Assembly (NCBI GenBank): GCA_947629015.1
Contig: CANRCB010000001.1
Location: 1 to 64,000 of the forward strand
Source: an uncultured Gemmiger sp.
Lineage (GTDB): Bacteria > Bacillota > Clostridia > Oscillospirales > Ruminococcaceae
DNA length: 64,000 nt
Direction of reading: 5' to 3'
Below, one piece after another: positions 26,963 through 35,388 of the stretch. Within the stretch, counting starts at the first letter, position 1. Every line of letters starts with the position of its first letter. The position numbers and the translations under genes are program-made. The notes below the pieces were generated by a model. The model saw nothing but the letters and a program-made list of their open reading frames with translations, made no database searches and was not told the origin of the DNA.

Positions 26963-28459
26963 TTATTCAAAGATAGAAGTTATCTTGAAAAACAATTCTG
27001 GTGCTGACACAACGATAAGGGCGATCTTTTCACGTACACGAGTGATACCTTGGTAAAATAGATTTGGATACAGATAATTTGGATTGGGATGCCGGATCCC
27101 CCGCAGCTTGTTATATTCATCATAGTAAAAAGAATCATCCAACAGCATCAAAACCTTATCAAATTCCTGTCCGATTACATGATGTGTATCATAATCTTCC
27201 TTATATGCCGAAAAAGGGCTGGGGTAAAAATTCGATTTTGAGTAATTAATAAAAACGTATTCTTGCTGCCGATAATATTCAATCAGCCGACAAGCCTCAT
27301 CGAAGTTGGCAGCATATAACAAAGAAACATTATCATAAGACATAGAAGTGGCGGGCTTCAAATTCAAATCTATTACTTGGGCAATAAATGAGGCTAATGC
27401 TTTATTCGTACGGATCTTCCCGGTTAGTGTGTATTTTTCAAGTAAGGGCAATGCTAATATTTTGCCAACGATATCATTTTGCTTTTCTGATGATGAGAGC
27501 ACTTGATCAGGATCAGAAGAAAAAATACAGATTTTTTTGCCTTCATTAACTTTGTCGCAAAGGCTACGGAACTGCGCCAAATGGAAACGATGTGCTTCGT
27601 CCACAAGGATATATTGATAAGTGTCAATAATTTCTGGACGCCCTTTAAGTCGGCCGGCCTCAATAATCGCAAAGTTATTGATGGCTTTTTCTAACTGCTG
27701 GTAGGTTTCAGGTAATTTGCCGCAATGAATAATAGCGGTTGGCATCCATTGGGAAAGCTGCCGTGCCAAATCATATACCAACAAGGTCTTGCCGGTACCA
27801 GGTTTTCCAATGATACTATAAAAGCCATCCTGTCCTTGAATATATATATCATTAAGGATCTTCTTTTTGATTTCATCTTGCGCCTGTGTTAAAAAGTATT
27901 TTTCATCAATAAATTTTTCCGGCGTATTCAGTGGCGAAACCAAAAAATCTGATGCTCGAAACATAGTATCAATTTGTGACAGATGGTCGTATTCGAACTG
28001 TTTTATAGCATCTGCTACGCAGGAAAAGGCAATTGACTGCAGATGGCCATCCTCTGTCAATTTGTAACAAGTCAGGGGACTCGTTACCACAGTATACAAA
28101 TGCAGTTTCTTACCTATATGCGCAAGATAGTGCTTGTTCTTTTGTAATTGCGATAAAATGTCGCTGGTGGAAACGGGTTGACTTTTGAGCTCAATATTTA
28201 GGCAGTCATGTTCCGTAAACTTAAGTAAATCGAATTCTTTCCCGATTTGAGGGATTTTATACCCAAAATAGAATCCATCCAGTTGGTTTATTGATATACC
28301 ATTTTCCAACAAGCCATCGACCAAGAGGCGCAGCGATAGAATCTCATGTGTCTGTGTATGTTTGCACTCGTCGCTGCCGGAAGCGTGCTTTTCAACTCGA
28401 TGAAAAGCAGTTTCATCTGTTATCCGAGATAAAGCGTAAAGGTTTACAGGTCTCGTCAT
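26963..28459 (-). CDS. ATP-dependent helicase-like protein with nuclease-like N-terminus (DUF2075 type)
   Basis: 498 residues, about 39% GC, clearly foreign to the chromosome. The N-terminal 160 residues contain an ELK pattern (GKEFDLLKF ... CLNIELKS) like PD-(D/E)xK nucleases. The helicase part has Walker A IGKPGTGKTLL, Walker B YILVDEAHRF, KIRTNKALASF, an FDKVLMLLDDSF segment and a C-terminal QGITRVREKIALIVV, the layout of DUF2075/superfamily 1-like proteins. Start ATG 28459 is behind GGAGGAAC. Position in a defence island suggests an anti-phage role; that is inference, and a repair function is possible. Confidence 0.75.
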   Translation of the reverse strand: MTRPVNLYALSRITDETAFHRVEKHASGSDECKHTQTHEILSLRLLVDGLLENGISINQLDGFYFGYKIPQIGKEFDLLKFTEHDCLNIELKSQPVSTSDILSQLQKNKHYLAHIGKKLHLYTVVTSPLTCYKLTEDGHLQSIAFSCVADAIKQFEYDHLSQIDTMFRASDFLVSPLNTPEKFIDEKYFLTQAQDEIKKKILNDIYIQGQDGFYSIIGKPGTGKTLLVYDLARQLSQWMPTAIIHCGKLPETYQQLEKAINNFAIIEAGRLKGRPEIIDTYQYILVDEAHRFHLAQFRSLCDKVNEGKKICIFSSDPDQVLSSSEKQNDIVGKILALPLLEKYTLTGKIRTNKALASFIAQVIDLNLKPATSMSYDNVSLLYAANFDEACRLIEYYRQQEYVFINYSKSNFYPSPFSAYKEDYDTHHVIGQEFDKVLMLLDDSFYYDEYNKLRGIRHPNPNYLYPNLFYQGITRVREKIALIVVSAPELFFKITSIFE

Positions 28460-28579
28460 CTGCGAAGTTCCTCCAAAGATTATAGTTTATAAATTGCGAT
28501 TATATTTTCTATATTAAAATCCACCGCACAGTTGGTGGCAGAGGTGCAGTGAAAAGCAGAGTTATACAATATTCTCGCT

Positions 28580-29164
28580 TTATTTGATCTGCTCCTCGAA
28601 AAACGCCACCAGATGATCCATAATACCCTGCGCTGCGTGTATCGTCGCCATCATCAGCAAATCGGTATCGGCTTGCGAAAAGTCCAGCTCATAGTCAAAG
28701 GACCGCAGCCAATGCTGAAAGAAAACACGCTGTGTGCGGCCATTGCCTTCGCGGAACGGGTGCAGCAGATTGATGGTGTTATAAAAATCTGCCACGGCCA
28801 CCGCGCGCTCATGAACGGAAAGAGTCCGCAGGTCGGTGCTGACCAATCGGTCAAAACACACGTTGGCAACGCGCTTAATCTGCGCGGCGGGCATAAATAC
28901 TGTGCCGCGTTTGCTCAAGTCGATATCGCGCACCTGCCCGGCCCAAGCGTACAGGTCGCAAAAGAGATATTGATGGATGCCCTTGTAGAAGGCAAAATCG
29001 AAAGGCCCCGACAAAGGCTTGTGGAACAGCTCGCTGGTTTTGCCCAGCGTGAGCGCAGCCTCTGTCGCGGCCAGGATGTTTTCATCATGGATGTCCAGCA
29101 GGTTTACAAGGCAGGTCGTGCCGGGGTAGCAGTCCTGCCCGGTTGCTTCCATATCATACGCCAT
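28580..29164 (-). CDS. Fic-domain protein (AMP-transferase-type toxin)
   Basis: 194 residues. The active-site motif HPFREGNGRTQR (His near residue 135) is complete, with the upstream beta-flap region FKPLSGPF-like and the dimer-face LYAWAGQVRDIDLSK. Fic enzymes transfer AMP or related groups to target hydroxyls, often topoisomerases when acting as toxins. Its ATG follows the antitoxin stop by 1 nt, so the two are coupled. No inhibitory helix is seen within the toxin itself, consistent with a separate class I antitoxin. Confidence 0.9.
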   Translation of the reverse strand: MAYDMEATGQDCYPGTTCLVNLLDIHDENILAATEAALTLGKTSELFHKPLSGPFDFAFYKGIHQYLFCDLYAWAGQVRDIDLSKRGTVFMPAAQIKRVANVCFDRLVSTDLRTLSVHERAVAVADFYNTINLLHPFREGNGRTQRVFFQHWLRSFDYELDFSQADTDLLMMATIHAAQGIMDHLVAFFEEQIK

Positions 29165-29165
29165 A

Positions 29166-29333
29166 TCAACTGCCCTTTCGCTCGATGGCCAGCGCCACGT
29201 ACTCGCTCATGGTGATCTCGCCGCGCAGAAGCCGGCGGCAAAGTTCTTCATAGACAGGCTTGGCCGTCAGCCCCTCCATACGGAGCGACGCGACCGCGTT
29301 GGCGATGGATTTTTCCACAGACATCGGCGCCAT
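29166..29333 (-). CDS. VbhA-type antitoxin of the Fic module
   Basis: 55 residues from ATG 29333, with GGAGGG seven bases upstream (the track start at 29375 is too early). It carries the inhibitory (S/T)xxxE(G/N) motif as SLRMEG within SIANAVASLRMEGL, then a helix and ITMSEYVALA. In class I Fic modules this glutamate blocks ATP binding in the toxin. Translationally coupled to the Fic gene. Confidence 0.85.
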   Translation of the reverse strand: MAPMSVEKSIANAVASLRMEGLTAKPVYEELCRRLLRGEITMSEYVALAIERKGS

Positions 29334-29417
29334 GCAAGTGCCCTCCTGTTTGATGCTACAACCAGTATACGGCATTTTTGGCTTTTATACAATATAAAGT
29401 TTCGGATTATTTGTTGT

Positions 29418-29450
29418 TGGTGGGAGCTGATGGTGCGCCGAGCCGTGGGC
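29418..29450. repeat. Right-side copy of the island boundary repeat
   Basis: 29419-29450 matches 23988-24019 at 29 of 32 bases, including a near copy of the tRNA-Tyr 3' end (GGTGGGAGCTGATGG). It lies between the Fic module and the tRNA terminator. Together with the tRNA itself there are three copies, which could mark nested or successive insertions. Confidence 0.7.
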
Positions 29451-29480
29451 CGCCCTGTTCGAGCCCTGCCAGTACCGGCA

Positions 29481-29520
29481 CCAAAAACGACCGCCCTGCC
29501 GGGGTACGGCAGGGCGGTCG
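29481..29520 (-). terminator. Terminator of tRNA-Tyr
   Basis: Perfect 14-bp stem (29488-29501 with 29507-29520), loop GGGTA, followed on the minus strand by TTTTTGG. Confidence 0.85.
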
Positions 29521-29524
29521 CTTT

Positions 29525-29609
29525 TGGTGGGAGCTGGTGGATTCGAACCACCGAAGCATTACGCAGCAGATTTACAGTCTGTCCCCATTGGCCACTCGGG
29601 AAAGCTCCC
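29525..29609 (-). tRNA. tRNA-Tyr (GUA), CCA encoded
   Basis: Minus strand, 85 nt with the CCA. It begins GGGAGCTTTCCCGAGTGGCC and pairs with GCTCCC-A-CCA at the 3' end. Anticodon GTA in ACTGTAAATC, a long variable arm typical of tRNA-Tyr, and the T arm GGTGGTTCGAATCCACC. Its 3' 16 nt are duplicated at 23987 and nearly so at 29419. Confidence 0.96.
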
Positions 29610-29719
29610 ATGATCGGGCACCATCTCTGGTGCCCGACTATTATACCAGACACATTGCCAAAATGCAAGCCCTTTTTTTGCTTTTTTTGTTGCGGTATTT
29701 TGGGGCGTCTGGCGCGGCG

Positions 29720-29932
29720 TCAGTTCCCAAACAGGAAATCAAGCACGTCCATGCCGGTGTCGTCCATCTGGCGGTATAGCTCGGTGTAGCCACACTGGCA
29801 ACAGCTCACCGTGGTATACCGCTTGTTTTGGATATCAAACATTTTGGCAAAATTGCCGCCGGCGGCCTGCAGGCGATCCGCCACAAACTCCCGGCAGCCG
29901 CACTTGGGGCAGATATATTGCTGCTTTTCCAT
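29720..29932 (-). CDS. Small zinc-ribbon protein
   Basis: 70 residues from ATG 29932 (MEKQQYICPKCGC), with AAAGGAG upstream; the long track ORF is another frame of the ABC genes. Two CxxC knuckles, CPKCGC and CCQCGY, form one zinc ribbon, with KRYTTVSCCQCGYTELY typical of short nucleic-acid-binding-like ribbon proteins. Function unknown. Confidence 0.72.
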   Translation of the reverse strand: MEKQQYICPKCGCREFVADRLQAAGGNFAKMFDIQNKRYTTVSCCQCGYTELYRQMDDTGMDVLDFLFGN

Positions 29933-30054
29933 TCGATATCTCCTTTCCGGGGCCAAAAGCCCCCCTGGGCAGTGCAAAAAAGACAGACCCATTGTAGCAC
30001 AGGGCATGGCGGTGTGCAACCCGGGACGCCCCCGCAGGGCACGCGCACAGGGGC

Positions 30055-30915
30055 TCACACGATGTTCAGCCGCTTGGCCACAAAGTGGTGGACGATGGCC
30101 CACAGCGCCGCGCCCACGGCGATGAGCACCGCCGCCATGGCGGCGAGTATGACCCACAGCCCGGGCACGATGCCGTCCACGCGGTGCAGGCCTTCCACAA
30201 AATCGACCACCCAGCCGGCGACGGCGGCGCCCGCGCCCTCGTCGCTCGCCAAAAAATTCACCACGGCCACCACCGCGCCGATGAACACCGCCTGCCAGGC
30301 ATAGGTGAGGCCAAAATAACTCAGCACGCTGGCCAGCGCGCGGTGCCGCGGCCAGTGGCCGCCGATGATGATACACAGGAAAAGGAACAGGTTGCTGCAC
30401 ACGATGGCCAGCACCACCACCCCCACAAGCCCGGCGTCCAGCAGCCGCTCGGCGCCCAGGGAGAGGGGATTGCCGGTAAAGTACAGCGTGTCCCCGCCCA
30501 CACCCAGGATGCTGCCATCCGGGGCGGCAGCGGCGTGGCCTTCCAGGCGGTTGAGCAGGCCGCCAAGAAGGAGGTACGCCCCCAGCCAGCCTGTGGCGCA
30601 GATCAGCTTGACGGCTATGTGCTGCGCGGCGCTCACCGGCAGGGTAAACAGGAAATACCCGTCCTCCCCCAGCAGGCGGTAAAACTGCCGCGCCCCGATG
30701 AGCAGCGTCATCAGCCCGGCCGCAAACACCGTCAGGCCATACAAAAACAGCAGCAACATTTGCAGTATGCCCGGCACGGCGCCCGTAAGATGCAGCGCGC
30801 CGTACAGCGCGGTATAGATCCGGTAAAGGCCCCAGGCCAGCACCATGCCGGCGTAGACGGGCAGCAGCATACGCGCCGTGGCGCGCACCTCGTATTTCAA
30901 CAATTTGGTCAGCAT
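30055..30915 (-). CDS. ABC transporter permease (YtrC/ABC-2-like)
   Basis: 286-residue membrane protein with about six hydrophobic segments (for example LPVYAGMVLAWGLYRIY and LLLFLYGLTVFAAGLMTLLI). It overlaps the ATPase gene by 7 nt and is therefore its permease. Substrate unknown; GntR-ABC sets of this layout are often induced by cell-wall-active peptides. Confidence 0.8.
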   Translation of the reverse strand: MLTKLLKYEVRATARMLLPVYAGMVLAWGLYRIYTALYGALHLTGAVPGILQMLLLFLYGLTVFAAGLMTLLIGARQFYRLLGEDGYFLFTLPVSAAQHIAVKLICATGWLGAYLLLGGLLNRLEGHAAAAPDGSILGVGGDTLYFTGNPLSLGAERLLDAGLVGVVVLAIVCSNLFLFLCIIIGGHWPRHRALASVLSYFGLTYAWQAVFIGAVVAVVNFLASDEGAGAAVAGWVVDFVEGLHRVDGIVPGLWVILAAMAAVLIAVGAALWAIVHHFVAKRLNIV

Positions 30916-31625
30916 TGGAACACCTCCCGGAAATATTCGTCCACGCTCTTGCCGTGCGCCTCCCGCAGGGCGTCCACGCCCTCGTGCGTGTGGACGGCGC
31001 CGTCCTTGAGGATGAGCACCTCGTCCAGCGCCTTCTCAATGTCTGTGATAAGATGCGTTGAGATGATGACGGCGGCCTCCTCGCTGTAGTTGCGCAGGAT
31101 GGTGTCCAAAATATAGTCCCGCGCCGCGGGGTCCACGCCGCCTAAGGGTTCGTCCAGCAGGTAGAGCTTCGCCGCGCGGCTCATCGCCAGGCACAGCTGG
31201 ACTTTTTCCTGCATGCCCTTGCTCATCGCGCCCAGCGGCGCGCGCGGGTCGAGCTTCAGGTCCGCCAGCATGGCGCGGGCCTTGTCGGCGTCAAAATCCG
31301 CGAAAAAGTCCGCGTACAGCGCCACAAGCTGCCCCGGCGCGGCGCGGCCGGGCAGGACCATGCGGTCGGGCAGGTAGCTGACAAGGCGCTTGCTCCCGAT
31401 GCCGGGCGTGAGCCCGCAGATGCGCACCTCGCCCTCGCTTGGCGTCAAAAGCCCGGCCGACAGCTTGAGCAGCGTCGTCTTGCCCGCGCCGTTGGGGCCC
31501 AGCAGGCCCACCAGCCGCCCGGGGCCGATCGAAAATTCCGCGTTTTGCAAGGCGGTATGGCGGCCGTAGCGCTTGGTCAGCGCCTTCGCCTGCCAGACGG
31601 GGGCGGTTTCAGGGTTGTGTTCCAT
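30909..31625 (-). CDS. ABC transporter ATP-binding protein (YtrB-like)
   Basis: 238 residues. Walker A LGPNGAGKTTLLKL, a degenerate signature MSKGMQEKV in place of LSGGQ (usual in the YtrB group), Walker B LYLLDEPLGGVDP, and the switch His in ISTHLITDIE. It lies between the GntR regulator (overlap of 17 nt) and the permease, so the three form one operon autoregulated from the palindrome at 32021. Confidence 0.9.
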   Translation of the reverse strand: MEHNPETAPVWQAKALTKRYGRHTALQNAEFSIGPGRLVGLLGPNGAGKTTLLKLSAGLLTPSEGEVRICGLTPGIGSKRLVSYLPDRMVLPGRAAPGQLVALYADFFADFDADKARAMLADLKLDPRAPLGAMSKGMQEKVQLCLAMSRAAKLYLLDEPLGGVDPAARDYILDTILRNYSEEAAVIISTHLITDIEKALDEVLILKDGAVHTHEGVDALREAHGKSVDEYFREVFQC

Positions 31626-31998
31626 CGTTTTCCTCCTCCTTTATAAGGGCGTGTTCCAGCAGCGCGCGGGCCTCGGCCGGGGCATAGCCCAGCGTGGCAA
31701 GGCGGTGCACATACTCCTGCGCGAGGGCGGCGGCGCGTTCGGCGCGCAGCGCCCCCAGCACGGCGGCATCGGCCGTCACGGTGCGCCCGGCGGTGCGCTG
31801 CGCCTGCAAAAGGCCGCGGCCCTCCAGCTCCTGCAAGGCCCTTTGCATCGTGTTGGGGTTGACGCCGGCTTCGGCGGCCAGCTCCCGCACCGCGGGCACG
31901 CGCGTGCCCGGCGGCCACGCGCCGGTGACGAGCGCTTGCTCCAGCTGCTCGATGAGCTGCCTGTACACCGGCCGGCCGGCGGCGATGTTCCATTCCAT
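31609..31998 (-). CDS. GntR-family regulator (YtrA subfamily)
   Basis: 129 residues. N-terminal winged helix VYRQLIEQLEQALVTGAWPPGTRVPAVRELAAEAGVNPN (motif VPAVRELAAEAGVNPNTM), then a short C-terminal dimerisation part of about 50 residues, the YtrA type. Expected to repress its own operon with the ABC exporter genes; a perfect 26-bp palindrome lies 23 nt before the start. Confidence 0.92.
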   Translation of the reverse strand: MEWNIAAGRPVYRQLIEQLEQALVTGAWPPGTRVPAVRELAAEAGVNPNTMQRALQELEGRGLLQAQRTAGRTVTADAAVLGALRAERAAALAQEYVHRLATLGYAPAEARALLEHALIKEEENDGTQP

Positions 31999-32020
31999 AC
32001 AAAAGACGTCTCCTTTGTGC

Positions 32021-32046
32021 TATTGTATTAAGCGCTTAATACAATA
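32021..32046 (-). promoter_or_regulatory. Perfect 26-bp palindromic operator of the gntR-ABC operon
   Basis: Half-site TATTGTATTAAGC (32021-32033) is repeated as its exact reverse complement at 32034-32046. It overlaps AT-rich promoter-like sequence just before gntR and is the size expected for a GntR dimer site. Confidence 0.82.
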
Positions 32047-32109
32047 ATACACAATCGCCGCCGTTTGTCAACCCCCCGCCGCAAATTTTTTTGGCGCCGG
32101 CGCGGCGTG

Positions 32110-32177
32110 CCGGGAAGGCGCCGGGAAGGCACCGGGCAAGCGTGTTGAGTAAGCGCCGGGCAAACACCGGGCAAACA
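32110..32177. repeat. 11-bp tandem repeats in the gntR-potA gap
   Basis: Five units of CCGGGMARRCR: CCGGGAAGGCG, CCGGGAAGGCA, CCGGGCAAGCG, then after a 13-bp break two copies of CCGGGCAAACA. The rest of 32047-32330 is GC-rich with no gene. Confidence 0.7.
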
Positions 32178-32334
32178 CACCGAAAACCGCGCCGGGCAGG
32201 GGGCCGGCAGGCACGGCCGCGCCGGCGCGGCCGGGGCAGGGGAGCGGGGTTTGGCTATTCCCCACCAATTTTGCGGGGGCGGCAGCCAAAAAACGGGGCA
32301 ATCCCCCAAATTTTCGCCAGGGGGCAAAAAAAGA

Positions 32335-32362
32335 TTGACACCCCCCGGGTATCCTGTATAAT
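32335..32362 (+). promoter_or_regulatory. Promoter of potABCD
   Basis: TTGACA (32335-32340), 16-bp spacer, TATAAT (32357-32362). Confidence 0.75.
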
Positions 32363-32368
32363 GTTGCT

Positions 32369-32589
32369 TGTGTGTTGCATCTAAGGGCAAATCTTTCCAC
32401 TGCCCTGACACATTGGCGTTGTATGTGCCACTGCAGCCGCCGGTCTGTGAAAGGATAGTTTGCCCGGCGGTGTAACAAACCTTTGCGGGGTGGCATAATT
32501 GGCGCTGACTCGCGGGCGCAGAGCCGCGGACGGGGTCCGCACGGCCAGCCGCCTTCACGGGAAATTCCGCAAAGGGGGATGCAGTAATA
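32369..32589 (+). promoter_or_regulatory. Structured 5' leader of potABCD with SD-sequestering helix (candidate riboswitch)
   Basis: The leader is about 220 nt with no ORF. Predicted pairings by eye: AGGGCA 32384 with TGCCCT 32401; CCGCCGG 32437 with CCGGCGG 32464; GCGGAC 32526 with GTCCGC 32535; and CCTTTGCGG 32480-32488 with CCGCAAAGG 32567-32575. The last one pairs with the potA Shine-Dalgarno (AAAGGGGGA, 32571-32579). A ligand or protein could therefore gate translation. It matches no riboswitch class I can recall. Confidence 0.5.
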
Positions 32590-33654
<1,065 letters not shown>

Positions 33655-33658
33655 AACG

Positions 33659-34531
33659 ATGCTGAAAACAAAAAACAGCCGTTGGCTGGCCGCGCCGTAT
33701 CTGGTGTGGATGGTCACCTTTATTGTGGTGCCGCTGCTCATCGTCATCTGGTACGCGCTCACGCCGTCGCAGACAAGCGCCATCAACGCGGCCGCGGCCG
33801 CCGATGCCGCCACGGCGCCCACCGTGGTTTTTACGCTTGAGAACCTTACCCAGATCGGGCGCTACACCGGCGTGTTCGCCCGCAGCCTGATCCTGGCCGC
33901 CGAGGCCACCGCCATCTGCCTGGTGCTGGCGTTCCCGGTGGGGTACGCCCTGTCGCGCCTGCGGGCCAACAAACAGCACATCATGCTCATGCTCGTCATG
34001 CTGCCGATGTGGATGAACTTTTTGCTGCGCACCTACGCGTGGATGAGCCTGCTCGAAAACAACGGCCTCATCAACCGGCTGCTGGGCTTTTTCGGCCTGG
34101 GGCCGTTCCAGCTCATCAACACCTCCGGCGCCGTGGTGCTGGGCATGGTGTACAACTATCTGCCGTATATGATCCTGCCGCTCTATACCGCCATGACCAA
34201 GATCGACAATTCCATCATCGAGGCCGCGCAGGACCTCGGCTGCAACCTGCGGCGCACCGTCACGCGGGTGCTCATCCCGCTGTCCAGCTCCGGCATCGCC
34301 ACCGGCATCACGATGGTGTTCGTGCCGAGCGTCTCCACCTTCATCATCAGCCGTATGCTGGGCGGCGGCTCCAACCTGCTCATCGGCGATCTGATCGAAT
34401 TGCAGTTCCTGGGCAACGCCTACAACCTCAACCTCGGCTCCGCCATGAGCCTTGTGCTGATGGTCATCGTGCTTTTGTGCATGAGCTTCACCTCCTCCTT
34501 TGACGAGGAATCCATGGAAGGGGTGATGTGA
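33659..34531 (+). CDS. potB: Spermidine/putrescine ABC transporter, permease
   Basis: Membrane permease with six predicted helices, 290 residues. Starts LAAPYLVWMVTFIVVPLLIV; the EAA loop that docks on PotA is EAAQDLGCNLRRTVTRVLIP. It carries an Ala/Thr-rich insertion in the first periplasmic loop (NAAAAADAATAP). The stop overlaps potC. Confidence 0.94.
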   Translation: MLKTKNSRWLAAPYLVWMVTFIVVPLLIVIWYALTPSQTSAINAAAAADAATAPTVVFTLENLTQIGRYTGVFARSLILAAEATAICLVLAFPVGYALSRLRANKQHIMLMLVMLPMWMNFLLRTYAWMSLLENNGLINRLLGFFGLGPFQLINTSGAVVLGMVYNYLPYMILPLYTAMTKIDNSIIEAAQDLGCNLRRTVTRVLIPLSSSGIATGITMVFVPSVSTFIISRMLGGGSNLLIGDLIELQFLGNAYNLNLGSAMSLVLMVIVLLCMSFTSSFDEESMEGVM

Positions 34532-34533
34532 CG

Positions 34534-35385
34534 ATGAGCAAACGCACCGGCACCCTTATGCAGCGCACCTATCTGGTGCTCATCTTCGGGTTCATGTACC
34601 TGCCCATCGCGGTCATGATCGCTTATTCCTTCAACGAGAACCGCTCCCGCGCCGTGTTCACGAACTTCTCGCTGAAATGGTACGAGAGCCTGCTCCACAA
34701 CGACGCCATCCTTTCGGCGCTGGCCTTGAGCATCGTGCTGGCGGTGGTGTCCTCCGTCATCGCGACGGTGCTGGGCACGCTGGCGGCCGTGGGCATCAAC
34801 TCGATGGGGCGCAAAAGCCAGCTCCTCATCAACAACATCAGCTATGTGCCCGTCGTCAACCCCGAGATCATCACCGGCGTTTCGCTCATGCTGCTCTTCG
34901 TCATGGCGCGCAGCCTCGGCATCGGCGGCGAGGGCGGGCTGTTCGGCTGGGCCACGCTGCTCGTGGCGCACATCACCTTCAACGTGCCGTACGTCATCTT
35001 CAACGTCTCCCCCAAGCTGCGCCAGCTGGACCCCAGCATCTACAACGCCGCGCTGGATCTCGGCTGCACGCCGTCGCAGGCGTTCTTCAAGGTCATCGTG
35101 CCGCAGCTGACCCCGGCCATCCTCTCGGCCTTCCTCATCTGCCTGACCTATTCCATCGATGATTTCATCATCTCCTACTTCAACGCCGGCACCATGCAGA
35201 CGCTGCCCATCGCCATCTACTCGATGACCCGCCGCCGCGTCAGCCCCGAGATCAACGCTTTGTCGGCCATCATGTTCGTGGTCATCCTCTCCATCATCCT
35301 CATCTCCAACTGGGTGGACAGCCGTGCCTACCGGCGTGACCAGCAGGCCGTGCGCAAGGCCCTCTCGGCGGAAGGGAGGCGCTGA
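34534..35385 (+). CDS. potC: Spermidine/putrescine ABC transporter, permease
   Basis: Second permease, 283 residues from ATG 34534 (MSKRTGTLMQRTYL). A GTG at 34528 overlapping the potB stop is the alternative; the SD GGAAGGGG suits the ATG better. Hydrophobic segment LVLIFGFMYLPIAVMIAYSF with the family FNENRSRAVFTNFSLKWYE after it, and an EAA-type loop ALDLGCTPSQAFFKVIVPQL. Confidence 0.94.
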   Translation: MSKRTGTLMQRTYLVLIFGFMYLPIAVMIAYSFNENRSRAVFTNFSLKWYESLLHNDAILSALALSIVLAVVSSVIATVLGTLAAVGINSMGRKSQLLINNISYVPVVNPEIITGVSLMLLFVMARSLGIGGEGGLFGWATLLVAHITFNVPYVIFNVSPKLRQLDPSIYNAALDLGCTPSQAFFKVIVPQLTPAILSAFLICLTYSIDDFIISYFNAGTMQTLPIAIYSMTRRRVSPEINALSAIMFVVILSIILISNWVDSRAYRRDQQAVRKALSAEGRR

Positions 35386-35388
35386 CCG

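Noticed and set aside
32110-32177. Iteron-type replication origin
   Set aside because: The 11-bp repeats are not accompanied by a rep or dnaA gene or DnaA boxes, and the context is chromosomal.
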